In this document: one piece after another, positions 1-8,474 of the stretch
Layout of the letters: every line of letters begins with the position of its first letter
Position numbering within the stretch: the first letter of the stretch is position 1
DNA from: CAWJMD01 sp963700925
GTDB taxonomy: Bacteria > Actinomycetota > Actinomycetes > Actinomycetales > CAWJMD01
DNA length: 64,000 nucleotides
Reading direction: 5' to 3'
Assembly: GCA_963700925.1 (NCBI GenBank)
Contig: OY969553.1
Location: 1,922,001-1,986,000 of the forward strand
Notes under the pieces: model-generated
What the model was told of the DNA's origin: nothing
The model's database searches: none
Seen by the model: the letters and a program-made list of their open reading frames with translations, nothing else
Translations under genes and position numbers: made by a program

Positions 1-122
1 TACCTCGACTGAGCCTGCCCGGACGGGGGAAGTTCACATCCGGATCACAGGCGAATGCCAGGTTGGGGGGAGAACCTTGCGGTGAGCGCCGGGGTGTCCG
101 GCCCGACCCACAGGAGCACGTC

Positions 123-746
123 ATGCGCACCAAGACTGTCGCCCTCGCCGCCGCGGGCGCCCTGGCGCTCACCACCGTCGGCGGTGCCTTCATCGCCGGC
201 CCAGCCATCGCCGCGGTGACCGACGCCTTCACACGGGCACCGGACGTCCCGTTCGACGGCCCACCGAAAGCCCGCGCCGACCGGATCGCCGAGCAGCTGG
301 CGCCGCTGGTCGAGGACGGCACCCTCACGTCGGAACAGGCCGCCAAGGTGGGCGAGCAGCTGGCGCAGTCCGGTCCCTTCGCACCGGGACACAGAGGACC
401 GGGACGGCCCGGCGGCGTCGGGCCGGGCATGCTGCACGAGGCCCTCGACACAGCGGCCGAGTCGCTGGGCATGACCGTTGCGGAGCTGCGCACCCGGCTG
501 GCCGACGGCTCAACGCTGGGCGAGATCGCCGATGCGGAGGGCGTTGGGCGTGCCGACCTGGTCGTGGATCTGGTCGCCGCGGCCAAGGCCGAGCTCGCCG
601 AGCGCGTCGAGAGCGGCGACCTCACCCAGGAGAGGGCGGACGAGATCGCCGAGACACTGGAGGAGCGCGTCACCGACTCCCTTGACCGGTCCCTTCCCGG
701 CCACCGCGAGCGCGGCGACGACAACCAGGACAGCGGAGACAGCTGA
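123..746 (+). CDS. Secreted hypothetical protein with helical repeats
   Basis: 207 residues. The ATG at 123 is chosen because AGGAG lies a few bases upstream and because it starts directly at a classical signal peptide: Arg-Lys-rich n-region, Ala/Leu/Val-rich core to about residue 30, and an AIA-like cleavage area. The mature part is charged and helical, with two similar Asp/Glu-rich segments (around LVEDGTLTSEQAAKV and VESGDLTQERADEI) separated by a Gly/Pro-rich linker, and ends in a hydrophilic tail. The two segments look like an internal repeat of a short helical hairpin. I do not recognise a named family, and function is unknown. An exported or surface-associated protein is likely. Confidence 0.75.
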   Translation: MRTKTVALAAAGALALTTVGGAFIAGPAIAAVTDAFTRAPDVPFDGPPKARADRIAEQLAPLVEDGTLTSEQAAKVGEQLAQSGPFAPGHRGPGRPGGVGPGMLHEALDTAAESLGMTVAELRTRLADGSTLGEIADAEGVGRADLVVDLVAAAKAELAERVESGDLTQERADEIAETLEERVTDSLDRSLPGHRERGDDNQDSGDS

Positions 747-757
747 CCCATCCCGAA

Positions 758-801
758 CTGTCAGACGCTCGACCCATCAGGGCGCCCTGAGCGTCTGACA
801 G
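758..801. terminator. Bidirectional hairpin terminator
   Basis: Perfect 13-bp inverted repeat CTGTCAGACGCTC / GAGCGTCTGACAG around an 18-nt loop that itself holds a 10-bp palindrome. It lies between the convergent stop codons of the secreted protein (746) and the response regulator (815), so it can serve both. There is no T-tract, as is common in high-GC actinobacteria. Confidence 0.75.
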
Positions 802-814
802 GTCGGTTCGAGGC

Positions 815-1486
815 TCAGGTGTCGAGCGTGTACTCGACCTCGGGGCGTCCGGCGCCGCCGTAGCGCGAGGCCCGCTGCGCCACACCGGTGTCAGCAAGGT
901 GCTCGAGGTAGCGCCGGGCGGTGACACGTGACGTGCCCGTCAGCTCCGCCACCTCGCCCGCCGACATCGCGCCACCCGACCGCAAAGCGGCCGCGACGGC
1001 GTCAAGAGTGCTCTGGCTCAGTCCTTTTGGCAATTCGCTGCCGCCTGCGCCGCGCAGCGCCCCGAGGGCGCGGTCGACCTCGTCCTGACTGCTGGCGGAC
1101 GGTCCGGCGGCCAGGCGGCCCCGGTAGTCGGCGTATCGCTCGAGCCTCTCTCGCAACGCGGCGAAGCCGAAGGGCTTGAGCACGTACTGCACGATCCCTT
1201 GCGAGACAGCGGCTCTGACCAGCTCGAGGTCGCGGGCTGACGTCACCGCGATGACATCGACGCGTGACCCGGCGGAGCGCATCGAACGGACGACGTCCAT
1301 GCCGTGCCGGTCGGGGAGGTTCATGTCGAGCAGCACCAGGTCGATGCCGCCCGCCGTGAGGGCCCGGACGGCCTCCGCCGCGGTGCCGGCGACGCCAGCG
1401 ACCTCGAATCCGTCGACTCGGGAGACGTACTCGCAGTGGGCGGCGGCGGCGACCGGCTCGTCCTCGACCACGAGCACGCGGATCAC
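815..1486 (-). CDS. Response regulator, CitB/DcuR-like
   Basis: 223 residues. Receiver domain at residues 2-120 with acidic residues E8-D9, phospho-acceptor D54 in LLDMNLP, a Thr-Ser pair in AVTSARD and the Lys of LKPFGF. A linker follows, then a C-terminal helix-turn-helix (about 175-205, SAGEVAELTGTSRVTARRYL). This architecture is that of the CitB/DcuR/DctR regulators of di- and tricarboxylate uptake. The GTG start at 1486 overlaps the kinase stop as GTGA, so translation is coupled. The longer frame upstream runs inside the kinase gene and has no receiver features. Likely target: the adjacent dicarboxylate symporter gene (inference). Confidence 0.9.
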   Translation of the reverse strand: MIRVLVVEDEPVAAAAHCEYVSRVDGFEVAGVAGTAAEAVRALTAGGIDLVLLDMNLPDRHGMDVVRSMRSAGSRVDVIAVTSARDLELVRAAVSQGIVQYVLKPFGFAALRERLERYADYRGRLAAGPSASSQDEVDRALGALRGAGGSELPKGLSQSTLDAVAAALRSGGAMSAGEVAELTGTSRVTARRYLEHLADTGVAQRASRYGGAGRPEVEYTLDT

Positions 1487-3177
1487 CGTCCCTCCCCTCT
1501 CTTGTCCGAAACCCCTTCCGGCACAGGGACGCGGACCTCGAACACGGCACCGCCGTCGTCGCCGGAGTAGACCTCGACGGTGCCACCGTGGCGATGGACG
1601 ACCTGGCCGACCAGCGCAAGTCCGAGCCCGCGTCCGTGCGGGCGTCCGGACTCCGCCGGCTTGGTCGACCACCCACGCTCGAAGGCGTGACGGGCGGCCT
1701 CCGAGTCGAGGCCGGGACCGGTGTCGGCGACGCGCAACTGCAGGCGGCCCTCGTCGGCGGTCAGCAGCACCCTGACCTGTCCGCGGCCGTTCCTCGACGC
1801 ACCCACCGCCACAGCGGACGCCGCGTCGATGGCGTTGTCGAGCAGGTTGCCCAACACGGTGACCAGGTCACGAGCCGGCAGGCCGAGGCGATGAAGGGTG
1901 CCCGCATCGAGTTCCGTTCCGGGCTCCACGACGAGCTCCAGGCCGCGTTCCGCTGCGACCGCAGACTTGCCGAGAAGCAGTGCGGCCACTACAGGTTCGT
2001 CGACCGCCGCGATGACCTGGTCGGTCAGCGACTGTGCCGCCTGCAGCTCCTCGACGGCGAAGTCGACGGCCTCGTCGGTGCGGCCGAGCTCGACCAGTGA
2101 CACCACAGCGTGCAGGCGGTTCGCCGCTTCGTGGGCCTGCGAGCGGAGAGCCTCGGCCAGACCGCGAGCGGTGTCGAGCTCGCCGGTCAGCTCCTGCAGG
2201 TCGGTGCGGTCGCGAACCGTAACGACACGCCCGGCGCGCCCCGACTCGGCAGCAACGGCAGCCACGTTCACCGCCAGCACCCGGTCGCGCGCCACGTAGA
2301 GCTCGTCCGTGACCTGCCGGTCCGCGACCATCGCACCGGCCAGGTCGCCGGGCAGGCCGAGGTCCTCCACCTTGCGTCCCACCGGATCGCTGGACGCGTC
2401 ATCGAGCGCGAGCAGCCGCCGAGCCTCGTCGTTCACCAGCTGAACGCGGTGGTCTGCGTCCACCAGCAGCAGGCCCTCGCGCACGGAGTGCAGGACCGCG
2501 TCGTAGTAGCCGTACATCCGGCCGAGCTCCTCGGCACCCAGCCCGTACGTGAGCCGGTGCAGGCGCCGCGTGACGAGGGCGGCACCGATGAGGGCCAGCG
2601 CCAGGACGCCGGCGGCGGCAAGGAGCAGGCCCGGCAGGTTTCGGCGCAGATCGGCGCCGACCGCCTCGATCGTGATGCCGACGGAGACGAGCCCAAGCAC
2701 CTCGCCCGACCCGTCCTCGTCCGACCAGACGGGTGTGACCGTTCGAACCGACGGGCCCAACGTGCCGGTGAAGGTCTCGGTGAATGTCTCGCCCGCGAGC
2801 GCCGGCGCGACGGTGCCGATGTACTGACCGCCGATCTGCTCGACGTTGGGATGTGAGTACCGCGTCCGTTCGGGGCTCATCACGACGACGAAGTCGACTC
2901 CGGCGTCGACCCTGACCCGCTCGGCGTAGGGCTGCAGCCTCGCAGTCGGGTCCTCGTCGTCCAGCGCCTGCCGCACCTCGGGCGCGTCGGCGAGCACGAG
3001 GGCGAGCCCGCGGGTTCGCTGGGCAGCGACGTCCTCCGCGTCCGAGCGGGCGTCGGCGAACGCCAGGCCCGCAGCCGTGCCGACGACCAGCACGACCACG
3101 CCGATCTGCAGCAGCATCAGCTGGCCCGCCAGTGACAGCCGGCGGGGCCGCGACCGCCTCGATGCGCTCACCGCCAC
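1483..3177 (-). CDS. Sensor histidine kinase, CitA/DcuS-like
   Basis: 564 residues, GTG start. Transmembrane segment at about 17-37, extracytoplasmic sensor domain (about 38-175), second transmembrane segment (about 178-200), a PAS-like domain (about 215-330), a DHp helix with the phospho-His in QAHEAANRLH near residue 350, and a HATPase domain with N box LGNLLDNAIDAA, G1 box DTGPGL and G2 box GRGLGLAL. This is the CitA/DcuS/DctS class that senses external carboxylates through a periplasmic PAS/sCache fold. It forms an operon with the response regulator and is divergent from the DctA-type symporter, so C4-dicarboxylate sensing is the best guess. The exact ligand cannot be read from sequence. 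Confidence 0.9.
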   Translation of the reverse strand: MAVSASRRSRPRRLSLAGQLMLLQIGVVVLVVGTAAGLAFADARSDAEDVAAQRTRGLALVLADAPEVRQALDDEDPTARLQPYAERVRVDAGVDFVVVMSPERTRYSHPNVEQIGGQYIGTVAPALAGETFTETFTGTLGPSVRTVTPVWSDEDGSGEVLGLVSVGITIEAVGADLRRNLPGLLLAAAGVLALALIGAALVTRRLHRLTYGLGAEELGRMYGYYDAVLHSVREGLLLVDADHRVQLVNDEARRLLALDDASSDPVGRKVEDLGLPGDLAGAMVADRQVTDELYVARDRVLAVNVAAVAAESGRAGRVVTVRDRTDLQELTGELDTARGLAEALRSQAHEAANRLHAVVSLVELGRTDEAVDFAVEELQAAQSLTDQVIAAVDEPVVAALLLGKSAVAAERGLELVVEPGTELDAGTLHRLGLPARDLVTVLGNLLDNAIDAASAVAVGASRNGRGQVRVLLTADEGRLQLRVADTGPGLDSEAARHAFERGWSTKPAESGRPHGRGLGLALVGQVVHRHGGTVEVYSGDDGGAVFEVRVPVPEGVSDKRGEGR

Positions 3178-3266
3178 AGTGTGTCCCTCTTCGACGGCTC
3201 GCGCGGGGAGCCCCGTGAACGCAACGCCCCGTCAAGGCAGAGCCCATGAACTCAATGACCGAAAGG

Positions 3267-3280
3267 GTGACCCCAGTCAC
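3267..3280. promoter_or_regulatory. Dyad in the symporter/kinase divergent region
   Basis: Perfect inverted repeat GTGAC-CCCA-GTCAC about 67 nt upstream of the symporter ATG, within the 169-bp divergent gap. Position and symmetry fit a binding site for the adjacent response regulator. This is inference only; the dyad is short and could occur by chance. Confidence 0.3.
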
Positions 3281-3346
3281 AGGCGCCGGGATGGTGGCAG
3301 AGCCGCCGGCACGAGGCCACGGCTCGCTCGACGACGAGGAGTCCTG

Positions 3347-4744
3347 ATGTCCACCACCTCCGACGCCCCCCGGGTGCCGACCCCAGCCACGCCATCGGGG
3401 CCGCGCGCCGACCGCTCCCACTGGCTCTACATCGCCGTGGTCGTCGCCGTCGTACTCGGCGTCGCCGTCGGCCTGATCTGGCCCACCGTCGGACAGGAGC
3501 TCAAGCCTCTCGGCACGGGCTTCGTCGACCTCATCAAGATGATGATCTCGCCGGTCATCTTCTGCACGATCGTGCTGGGCATCGGCTCGGTGCGAAAGGC
3601 CGCGAGCGTCGGACGGGTGGGCGGCCTGGCCCTGCTGTACTTCATGGTGATGTCCACGTTCGCGCTGGCCATCGGGCTGGTCGTCGGCAACGTGATCCAG
3701 CCGGGCTCGGGCCTCACGGCCTCCGCCGACTTCACACCGCCCGCTGCCCCGGCCGAGGGCGAGGGTGGTCTGGTCGGGTTCGTGATGAGCATCATCCCGA
3801 CCACTCTGGTCTCGCCGCTCGTGGGCGAGTCGGTGCTGTCGACCCTGTTCGTGGCGCTGCTCGCCGGCTTCGCGATCCAGGCACTCGGCGGCGCCGGTCA
3901 GCGGGCGCTCGCCGGGGTCGCGGTGTTCCAGAAGGTCGTGTTCAAGGTGCTGGCGATGATCATGTGGCTGGCCCCGATCGGAGCCTTCGGAGCGATTGCC
4001 GCGGTCGTGGGCGAGACGGGTGTCGACGCGCTGAGAAACCTTGCGCTGCTGATGGTCTCGTTCTACATCACGTGCCTGCTGTTCGTGTTCATCGTCCTCG
4101 GCACCCTGCTCAGGGTCGTCGCCGGCCTGAACGTGTTCACGCTGTTCCGCTACCTGGCGCGCGAGTTCCTCCTCATCGTGTCGACCTCGTCGTCCGAGAC
4201 CGCGCTGCCACGCCTGATCGCCAAGATGGAGCACCTCGGCGTCTCACGTCCCGTCGTCGGAATCGTCGTGCCCACCGGGTACTCGTTCAACCTCGACGGC
4301 ACCGCGATCTACCTGACGATGGCCTCGCTTTTCATCGCCGAGTCGACCGGCACGCCCCTGTCCATCGGTGAGCAGATCTCGCTGCTGGTCTTCATGATCA
4401 TCGCGTCGAAGGGCGCCGCCGGAGTCACGGGCGCAGGGCTCGCCACGCTCGCCGGCGGGCTGCAGAGCCACCGACCCGACCTGGTCGACGGTGTCGGGAT
4501 CATCGTCGGCATCGACCGGTTCATGTCCGAGGCGCGGGCGCTGACGAACTTCGCCGGCAACGCGGTCGCCACGGTGCTGATCGGCACCTGGACCAAGTCC
4601 ATCGACACCGAACGCCTCACCGAGGTGCTCGACGGGCGCGCGCCGTTCGACGAGACCGACATGCTCGACGAGCACTACCACGAGGAGCACGACAAGCAGA
4701 CGACCGTCGACGTGAGGAAGGAGAAGGTGGGCGCCAGCGCCTGA
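3347..4744 (+). CDS. dctA: C4-dicarboxylate:cation symporter (DctA family)
   Basis: 465 residues. The ATG at 3347 follows GAGGAG. Multi-spanning membrane protein of the DAACS family. Family signatures include the Ser-rich re-entrant loop STSSSETALPRL (about 280-295), the PTGYSFNLDGTAIYLTMA segment (about 305-325) and NFAGNAVATVLIGTW near the C terminus. DctA proteins import succinate, fumarate and malate with H+ or Na+. The hydrophilic His/Asp/Glu-rich C-terminal tail is normal for the family. It is divergent from a CitA/DcuS-like sensor-regulator pair that probably induces it. A perfect hairpin terminator follows. Glutamate or aspartate as substrate cannot be excluded from sequence alone. 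Confidence 0.9.
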   Translation: MSTTSDAPRVPTPATPSGPRADRSHWLYIAVVVAVVLGVAVGLIWPTVGQELKPLGTGFVDLIKMMISPVIFCTIVLGIGSVRKAASVGRVGGLALLYFMVMSTFALAIGLVVGNVIQPGSGLTASADFTPPAAPAEGEGGLVGFVMSIIPTTLVSPLVGESVLSTLFVALLAGFAIQALGGAGQRALAGVAVFQKVVFKVLAMIMWLAPIGAFGAIAAVVGETGVDALRNLALLMVSFYITCLLFVFIVLGTLLRVVAGLNVFTLFRYLAREFLLIVSTSSSETALPRLIAKMEHLGVSRPVVGIVVPTGYSFNLDGTAIYLTMASLFIAESTGTPLSIGEQISLLVFMIIASKGAAGVTGAGLATLAGGLQSHRPDLVDGVGIIVGIDRFMSEARALTNFAGNAVATVLIGTWTKSIDTERLTEVLDGRAPFDETDMLDEHYHEEHDKQTTVDVRKEKVGASA

Positions 4745-4763
4745 CCCCTTCACCCCTCGCAGT

Positions 4764-4805
4764 TGTCAGAACCCCGCGGCGCCCCCACGCCGCGGGGTTC
4801 TGACA
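4764..4805 (+). terminator. Hairpin terminator after the dctA-like gene
   Basis: Perfect 17-bp stem (arm TGTCAGAACCCCGCGGC and its exact complement) around the 8-nt loop GCCCCCAC, 20 nt after the symporter stop. It lies between this gene and the CPBP gene in the same direction, so it should insulate the two. No T-run follows. Confidence 0.85.
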
Positions 4806-4837
4806 GCGTGAGGTCGGACGGGAGGCAGGATGGTGCG

Positions 4838-5650
4838 GTGACCCAGCAGACCGAGAGCCCCGTCCCCGGCGAGAGCGAGCCGGCCACCGCGGCGCCGACG
4901 CTCCCCCCGAGCGGACGTCGCCGCATCGGTCCCGAGGTGCTGATCGTGCTCGGGCTGTCACTGGGCCAGTCCGCGGTCTACTCCGCCGTCAGCCTGGTCG
5001 CGAAGCTGACGCGGGGGCCACTCAGCGAGGCCACGGCGACGCTGAATCCCTCACGCTCGGAACGCATCTACCTCGACCTGACCTACCAGCTGCTGAGCAT
5101 CACGTTCGCGCTGGTGCCGGTCGCGCTGGCGCTCTACCTGCTCAGCGAACCGGGACGAGGTGCCCTGCGGCGCCTCGGTCTCGACCTGCGCCGCCCGGTG
5201 CGCGACCTCGGGTGGGGGCTGGCCCTGTCAGCGGCGATCGGCCTGCCCGGCATCGGTCTGTACTTCGCCGGACGGGAGCTCGGCGTCACCGCGGAGGTCG
5301 TGCCTGCCGCGCTGAACGCCTACTGGTGGACGGTGCCGGTGCTGATCCTGTCGGCCCTGAAGAACTCGGTGGTCGAGGAGGTGATCGTCGTCGGCTACCT
5401 CGTCGAGCGCCTGGAGGAGCTCGGCTGGCGACTCCCGGTGGTGATCGTCACCAGTGCGCTGCTGCGCGGCTCGTACCACCTCTACCAGGGCTTCGGCCCG
5501 TTCGCCGGCAACATGGTGATGGGCCTGGTCTTCGGGTACTTCTACGTGCGGACGCGGCGCGTGATGCCGTTGGTGGTCGCCCACACGGTGCTGGACGTGA
5601 TCGCGTTCGTCGGCTACGACCTCTTTGCGGACGAGCTCGGCCTGACCTGA
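4838..5650 (+). CDS. CPBP-family intramembrane metalloprotease-like protein
   Basis: 270 residues. The GTG at 4838 is preferred (GGAGG 12 nt upstream); a TTG further upstream would place codons inside the terminator hairpin. Hydrophilic N-terminus, then about 7-8 membrane helices. The Abi/CPBP domain fills the C-terminal half: Glu-Glu pair in VVEEVIVVGYL, His in GSYHLYQG, and the last motif HTVLD. CPBP proteins are predicted CAAX-type membrane proteases. The usual EExxxR first motif lacks its Arg here, a pattern I believe occurs in actinobacterial members. Substrate unknown. Confidence 0.8.
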   Translation: MTQQTESPVPGESEPATAAPTLPPSGRRRIGPEVLIVLGLSLGQSAVYSAVSLVAKLTRGPLSEATATLNPSRSERIYLDLTYQLLSITFALVPVALALYLLSEPGRGALRRLGLDLRRPVRDLGWGLALSAAIGLPGIGLYFAGRELGVTAEVVPAALNAYWWTVPVLILSALKNSVVEEVIVVGYLVERLEELGWRLPVVIVTSALLRGSYHLYQGFGPFAGNMVMGLVFGYFYVRTRRVMPLVVAHTVLDVIAFVGYDLFADELGLT

Positions 5651-5669
5651 CGTGCTCAGCCCTCGACGC

Positions 5670-6308
5670 TCAGACGCGGACGGTGCCAGTCGGCGTCGCG
5701 AAGTCGACGCAGAGCAGACCGGGGTTGCCCCGGGGGTGGACCCAGTCGACGTCGATGCCGTCCAGCGGCATGCCGACGGGCGTGCCGAGCCAGTCGGTGA
5801 CACGGGCCGGGTCGCCGGCGATCTGCAGCCCCGCGATCGTCACGTCGGACGGCTTGTCGGCCCCGGGTCGCAGGGCGTCCTCGATCTCCCACTGGACGAC
5901 GAACGGCAGCTGCGGGTCACTCATCAGGCCCTTCACGCCGATCTGCTTCCAGCGCAGCTCGACACCGTCGGGGCGATGGCGGTTGCCGGGGACGGACTCG
6001 CGGCCAAGGCGCAGCTCCATCGGACCGATGTCGGCTACCGACACGACCCAGCCGAGCCAACCGCCGCCGGCCTCCGAGCGCGCTCGCACCGCCTGCCCGA
6101 AAGGCGCTTTGTCGGACGCGGGATGGTCCAGCACCTCGACGACCTCGACGTACTGGTAGCCGTCCATCGGAAGGAGCATGTTGCGAGTTCCGAAGCGGGG
6201 GTGCACACCGCCATCAAGCGGCTCGATGCCGAGAGCCTGGGACAACCGCTCGGTCGTGGCACGTAGCCCGTCGTTCTCGGCTGCGTAGGAGACGTGGTCC
6301 AGGCGCAT
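5670..6308 (-). CDS. VOC/glyoxalase-like domain protein
   Basis: 212 residues from an ATG. It opens with MRLDHVSYAAENDGL, the first strand of a glyoxalase-like (VOC) domain with the conserved His, and includes the RNMLLPMDGYQYVEVVEVL segment typical of the 'glyoxalase-like domain' family (Glyoxalase_3 type). VOC proteins bind a metal and act as isomerases, dioxygenases or resistance proteins; the substrate here is unknown. It is the last gene before the convergent CPBP gene and lies 20 nt downstream of... the start of its own upstream neighbour is not coupled: the PAP2 gene ends at 6329, just before this start, suggesting co-transcription. Confidence 0.8.
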   Translation of the reverse strand: MRLDHVSYAAENDGLRATTERLSQALGIEPLDGGVHPRFGTRNMLLPMDGYQYVEVVEVLDHPASDKAPFGQAVRARSEAGGGWLGWVVSVADIGPMELRLGRESVPGNRHRPDGVELRWKQIGVKGLMSDPQLPFVVQWEIEDALRPGADKPSDVTIAGLQIAGDPARVTDWLGTPVGMPLDGIDVDWVHPRGNPGLLCVDFATPTGTVRV

Positions 6309-6328
6309 GACCCGATGGTCGCAGACCG

Positions 6329-7210
6329 TCAGGGCGTCGCCTGACCCGGGTCACCACCCTCGGCGGGCGGACTCGGGCCCTGGCGGCGCAGGGTGAGCCA
6401 CAACCTGTGGCCGGTGATCACGAGCGCCAGCCAGCCGATTCCGAGCATCCACGCCACCACGACGTCGGTGAGCCAGTGGTGCCCGAGGTACACCCGCGAC
6501 AGCCCCATCAGGACGGCGAACGTACCCGCCAGCACCAGCGCGAGCGCTCGCGACCAGGGTCTCCGCAGCTTGCGGACGAGGAGATACGCGACGATCCCGG
6601 CGATGGCGATCGAGTTGAGGGAGTGGCCGCTGGGGAACGAGAACGAGCTCTCGTACGGCGGCACGGCCTCGTTCAGCGGAGGCCGACCGCGCCCCACGGC
6701 GGCCTTGCCGACGGTGGTCATCAGGAGTGACCCGGCGCCGGTCACCGCCATCAGCGCGACGGGAGTCAACGACCGCCACCTCAAGGCCAGCCCGACGGCG
6801 ACAACCGTTGCGAGCGCAGGCATCCAGGGCGTGGCGCCGAGATCGGTGTAGAACTGAACGGCCGTCGTCAGGCCCGGCTCGCGCAGGTCGACAGCGGTCT
6901 CCAGAACCGGACGGTCGAGGCCCGCCATCCCGTCGCCCTCGACGACGGACTCGTACACCTCGGCCGTGCCGCCGGCCATCAGTGCGGCGACGACGAGGCC
7001 GACGGCGAGGCTGGTCAGCAGCACCCACCGCGGCGCTGCCCAGCCGAACACTCCGAACGCCGCATCCCACAGCCGCCGGGCGAGCCGCGCCAGGACCTGT
7101 CCCGCCGCGGTGTCCCAGCGAGTCAGGTCGTGCGTCCCGACGAACGTGTCGTCGTCGGGTCCGTCGGGCTCGTTCCAGGAGTCGCGAGGTCGGGGTGGGG
7201 CAGAACTCAT
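6329..7210 (-). CDS. PAP2-family membrane phosphatase
   Basis: 293 residues, ATG start. About 70 cytosolic residues are followed by six predicted membrane helices. All three PAP2 motifs are present: K-x6-RP in KAAVGRGRPP, PSGH in SFPSGHSLNS, and SR-x5-H-x3-D in SRVYLGHHWLTD. The family dephosphorylates lipid phosphates (phosphatidic acid, undecaprenyl pyrophosphate, PG-phosphate) at the outer membrane face. The exact lipid cannot be predicted. It ends 20 nt before the VOC gene, same strand, and is separated from the upstream gene by a strong hairpin. Confidence 0.9.
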   Translation of the reverse strand: MSSAPPRPRDSWNEPDGPDDDTFVGTHDLTRWDTAAGQVLARLARRLWDAAFGVFGWAAPRWVLLTSLAVGLVVAALMAGGTAEVYESVVEGDGMAGLDRPVLETAVDLREPGLTTAVQFYTDLGATPWMPALATVVAVGLALRWRSLTPVALMAVTGAGSLLMTTVGKAAVGRGRPPLNEAVPPYESSFSFPSGHSLNSIAIAGIVAYLLVRKLRRPWSRALALVLAGTFAVLMGLSRVYLGHHWLTDVVVAWMLGIGWLALVITGHRLWLTLRRQGPSPPAEGGDPGQATP

Positions 7211-7231
7211 CGCTCCATCGTGACGGCAATC

Positions 7232-7265
7232 GGCGGGGCGGGCCCCCCGAGGTGCCCGCCCCGCC
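7232..7265 (-). terminator. GC-rich hairpin terminator
   Basis: Perfect 12-bp stem GGCGGGGCGGGC / GCCCGCCCCGCC with a 10-nt loop, between the stop of the sigma-linked membrane protein (7284) and the start of the PAP2 gene (7210) on the same strand. It probably ends the sigma-factor operon. Confidence 0.75.
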
Positions 7266-7283
7266 CGCTGTGGCCCGCCAGGG

Positions 7284-8474
7284 TCAGGGCGAGGAAGAGC
7301 CTGACCCGGCCGGGAGGGTCGGCGGGGGCACCACCGTCGAGTCCGGGGCGGAGGATGTCGCGTCCGGCGCAGGTTCCGTCGTCGGCGGGTTCAGCATCCA
7401 CTCCGGAATCCTGATCCGGGGGTCGTCCACCGCAATCGGTTCGAGGGTCTCTGCGAAGGCGACGACACCCTCCGGCGTGCCGTCGACCGTCCCGCTCAGC
7501 TGTGCCATGACGCCAGGTGCCACCGTCCAGCTGAGGAAGTTCACGGTGGGGTCTCCGTTGTCGCGGATGAAGCCTGGTGCGCCGTCGATCTCGACGAGGC
7601 GACCATGGGGAGCGACCGTGGAAAGCCATGCCTGCCAGGGCGTTTCGGTGGTCGACACCTCCAGGGTCATCTTGCGCACACCGGTGTCGCCATCGGTCGC
7701 CGTGACTCCAGGCTCCACCCAGTCCGCGTACCAGACTGCTTCGACGGGTTCCCTCTCGGCGAGCTGCCATCCGGTCATGGGGGTGACACCACCGGGCGGC
7801 TGCTCCCAGGTTGCGCTTCCGTCGGCCAGGACGAGCTCGTCGAGCGCGGCCAGCACGGTCGCCTCGTCCATGCCGGACGCGCTGACGCGCAGATCCTGCC
7901 CGTCCTCCGACCACCAGAGGTCGACGTAGTCGGAGCCCCGCAGCGCCTTGCCCTCGGTGCCACGGAGGGTCACCGGCTCGATCGTGTCCGGCGCCTCCCA
8001 CTCGGGCGTCGGCGCATCGGCCCAGACCGTCACCGCTGCCTGGATGGCTCCGCCGTCCGCGACTCGGGCCATCACCAACAGGGGGGTCGGCTCGTCGTAG
8101 CACCCGGTCCGCTCCAGGTTCACCCACGACGCCTCCAGCGCCAGGTCACCCGGGTCGGCCGAGAGCATCCGCATCCCGTCCGACCGCGCGTCGATCTCGC
8201 CAAAGGTGGGGCCGGTCTCGCAGGTCGGGTCATCGGTGATCTGGCGGTCGGCAGGTGCGACCCGGTCGCTGCCGGATCCCAGGTCGGGCCCGGCCAGAGC
8301 GACGGTGCCGACGGTGGCAGCCGCGACGGCACCGACGGCGACCGGGAGCACCCAGCGGACGCGGGCGGTCCGGACGCTGGACGAGCGGGCCTGGCGCACC
8401 AGCATCTGGCGTACCTGCTGGTGCCGGGCTTCTGGGAGGTCGGTGCGGGGAAAGTCCTTCAGCGTCGTGTTCAT
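7284..8474 (-). CDS. Single-pass membrane protein linked to ECF sigma factor
   Basis: 396 residues. The ATG at 8474 overlaps the sigma-factor stop as ATGA, so the two are translated together. N-terminal cytosolic part of about 45 residues with RARSS-type basic stretch, one membrane helix (about 46-68, VLPVAVGAVAAATVGTVALAG), and a long extracytoplasmic domain rich in Trp, Asp and Pro with a Pro/Ser/Thr-rich C terminus. The position directly behind an ECF sigma gene is where anti-sigma factors usually lie. The cytosolic part is short and lacks an obvious zinc-binding anti-sigma motif (HxxxCxxC). I recognise no family; sensor or anti-sigma role is inference. Confidence 0.75.
   Translation of the reverse strand: MNTTLKDFPRTDLPEARHQQVRQMLVRQARSSSVRTARVRWVLPVAVGAVAAATVGTVALAGPDLGSGSDRVAPADRQITDDPTCETGPTFGEIDARSDGMRMLSADPGDLALEASWVNLERTGCYDEPTPLLVMARVADGGAIQAAVTVWADAPTPEWEAPDTIEPVTLRGTEGKALRGSDYVDLWWSEDGQDLRVSASGMDEATVLAALDELVLADGSATWEQPPGGVTPMTGWQLAEREPVEAVWYADWVEPGVTATDGDTGVRKMTLEVSTTETPWQAWLSTVAPHGRLVEIDGAPGFIRDNGDPTVNFLSWTVAPGVMAQLSGTVDGTPEGVVAFAETLEPIAVDDPRIRIPEWMLNPPTTEPAPDATSSAPDSTVVPPPTLPAGSGSSSP

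Noticed and set aside
1..122. Riboswitch upstream of the first secreted protein
   Set aside because: Some GC-rich stems and a GGGGGG run, but no known riboswitch core could be matched by eye.
2399..4234. Long minus-strand open frame of about 600 codons across the kinase and symporter genes
   Set aside because: Highly charged, repetitive Arg/Asp/His composition with no domain; it is the opposite frame of two well-supported genes.
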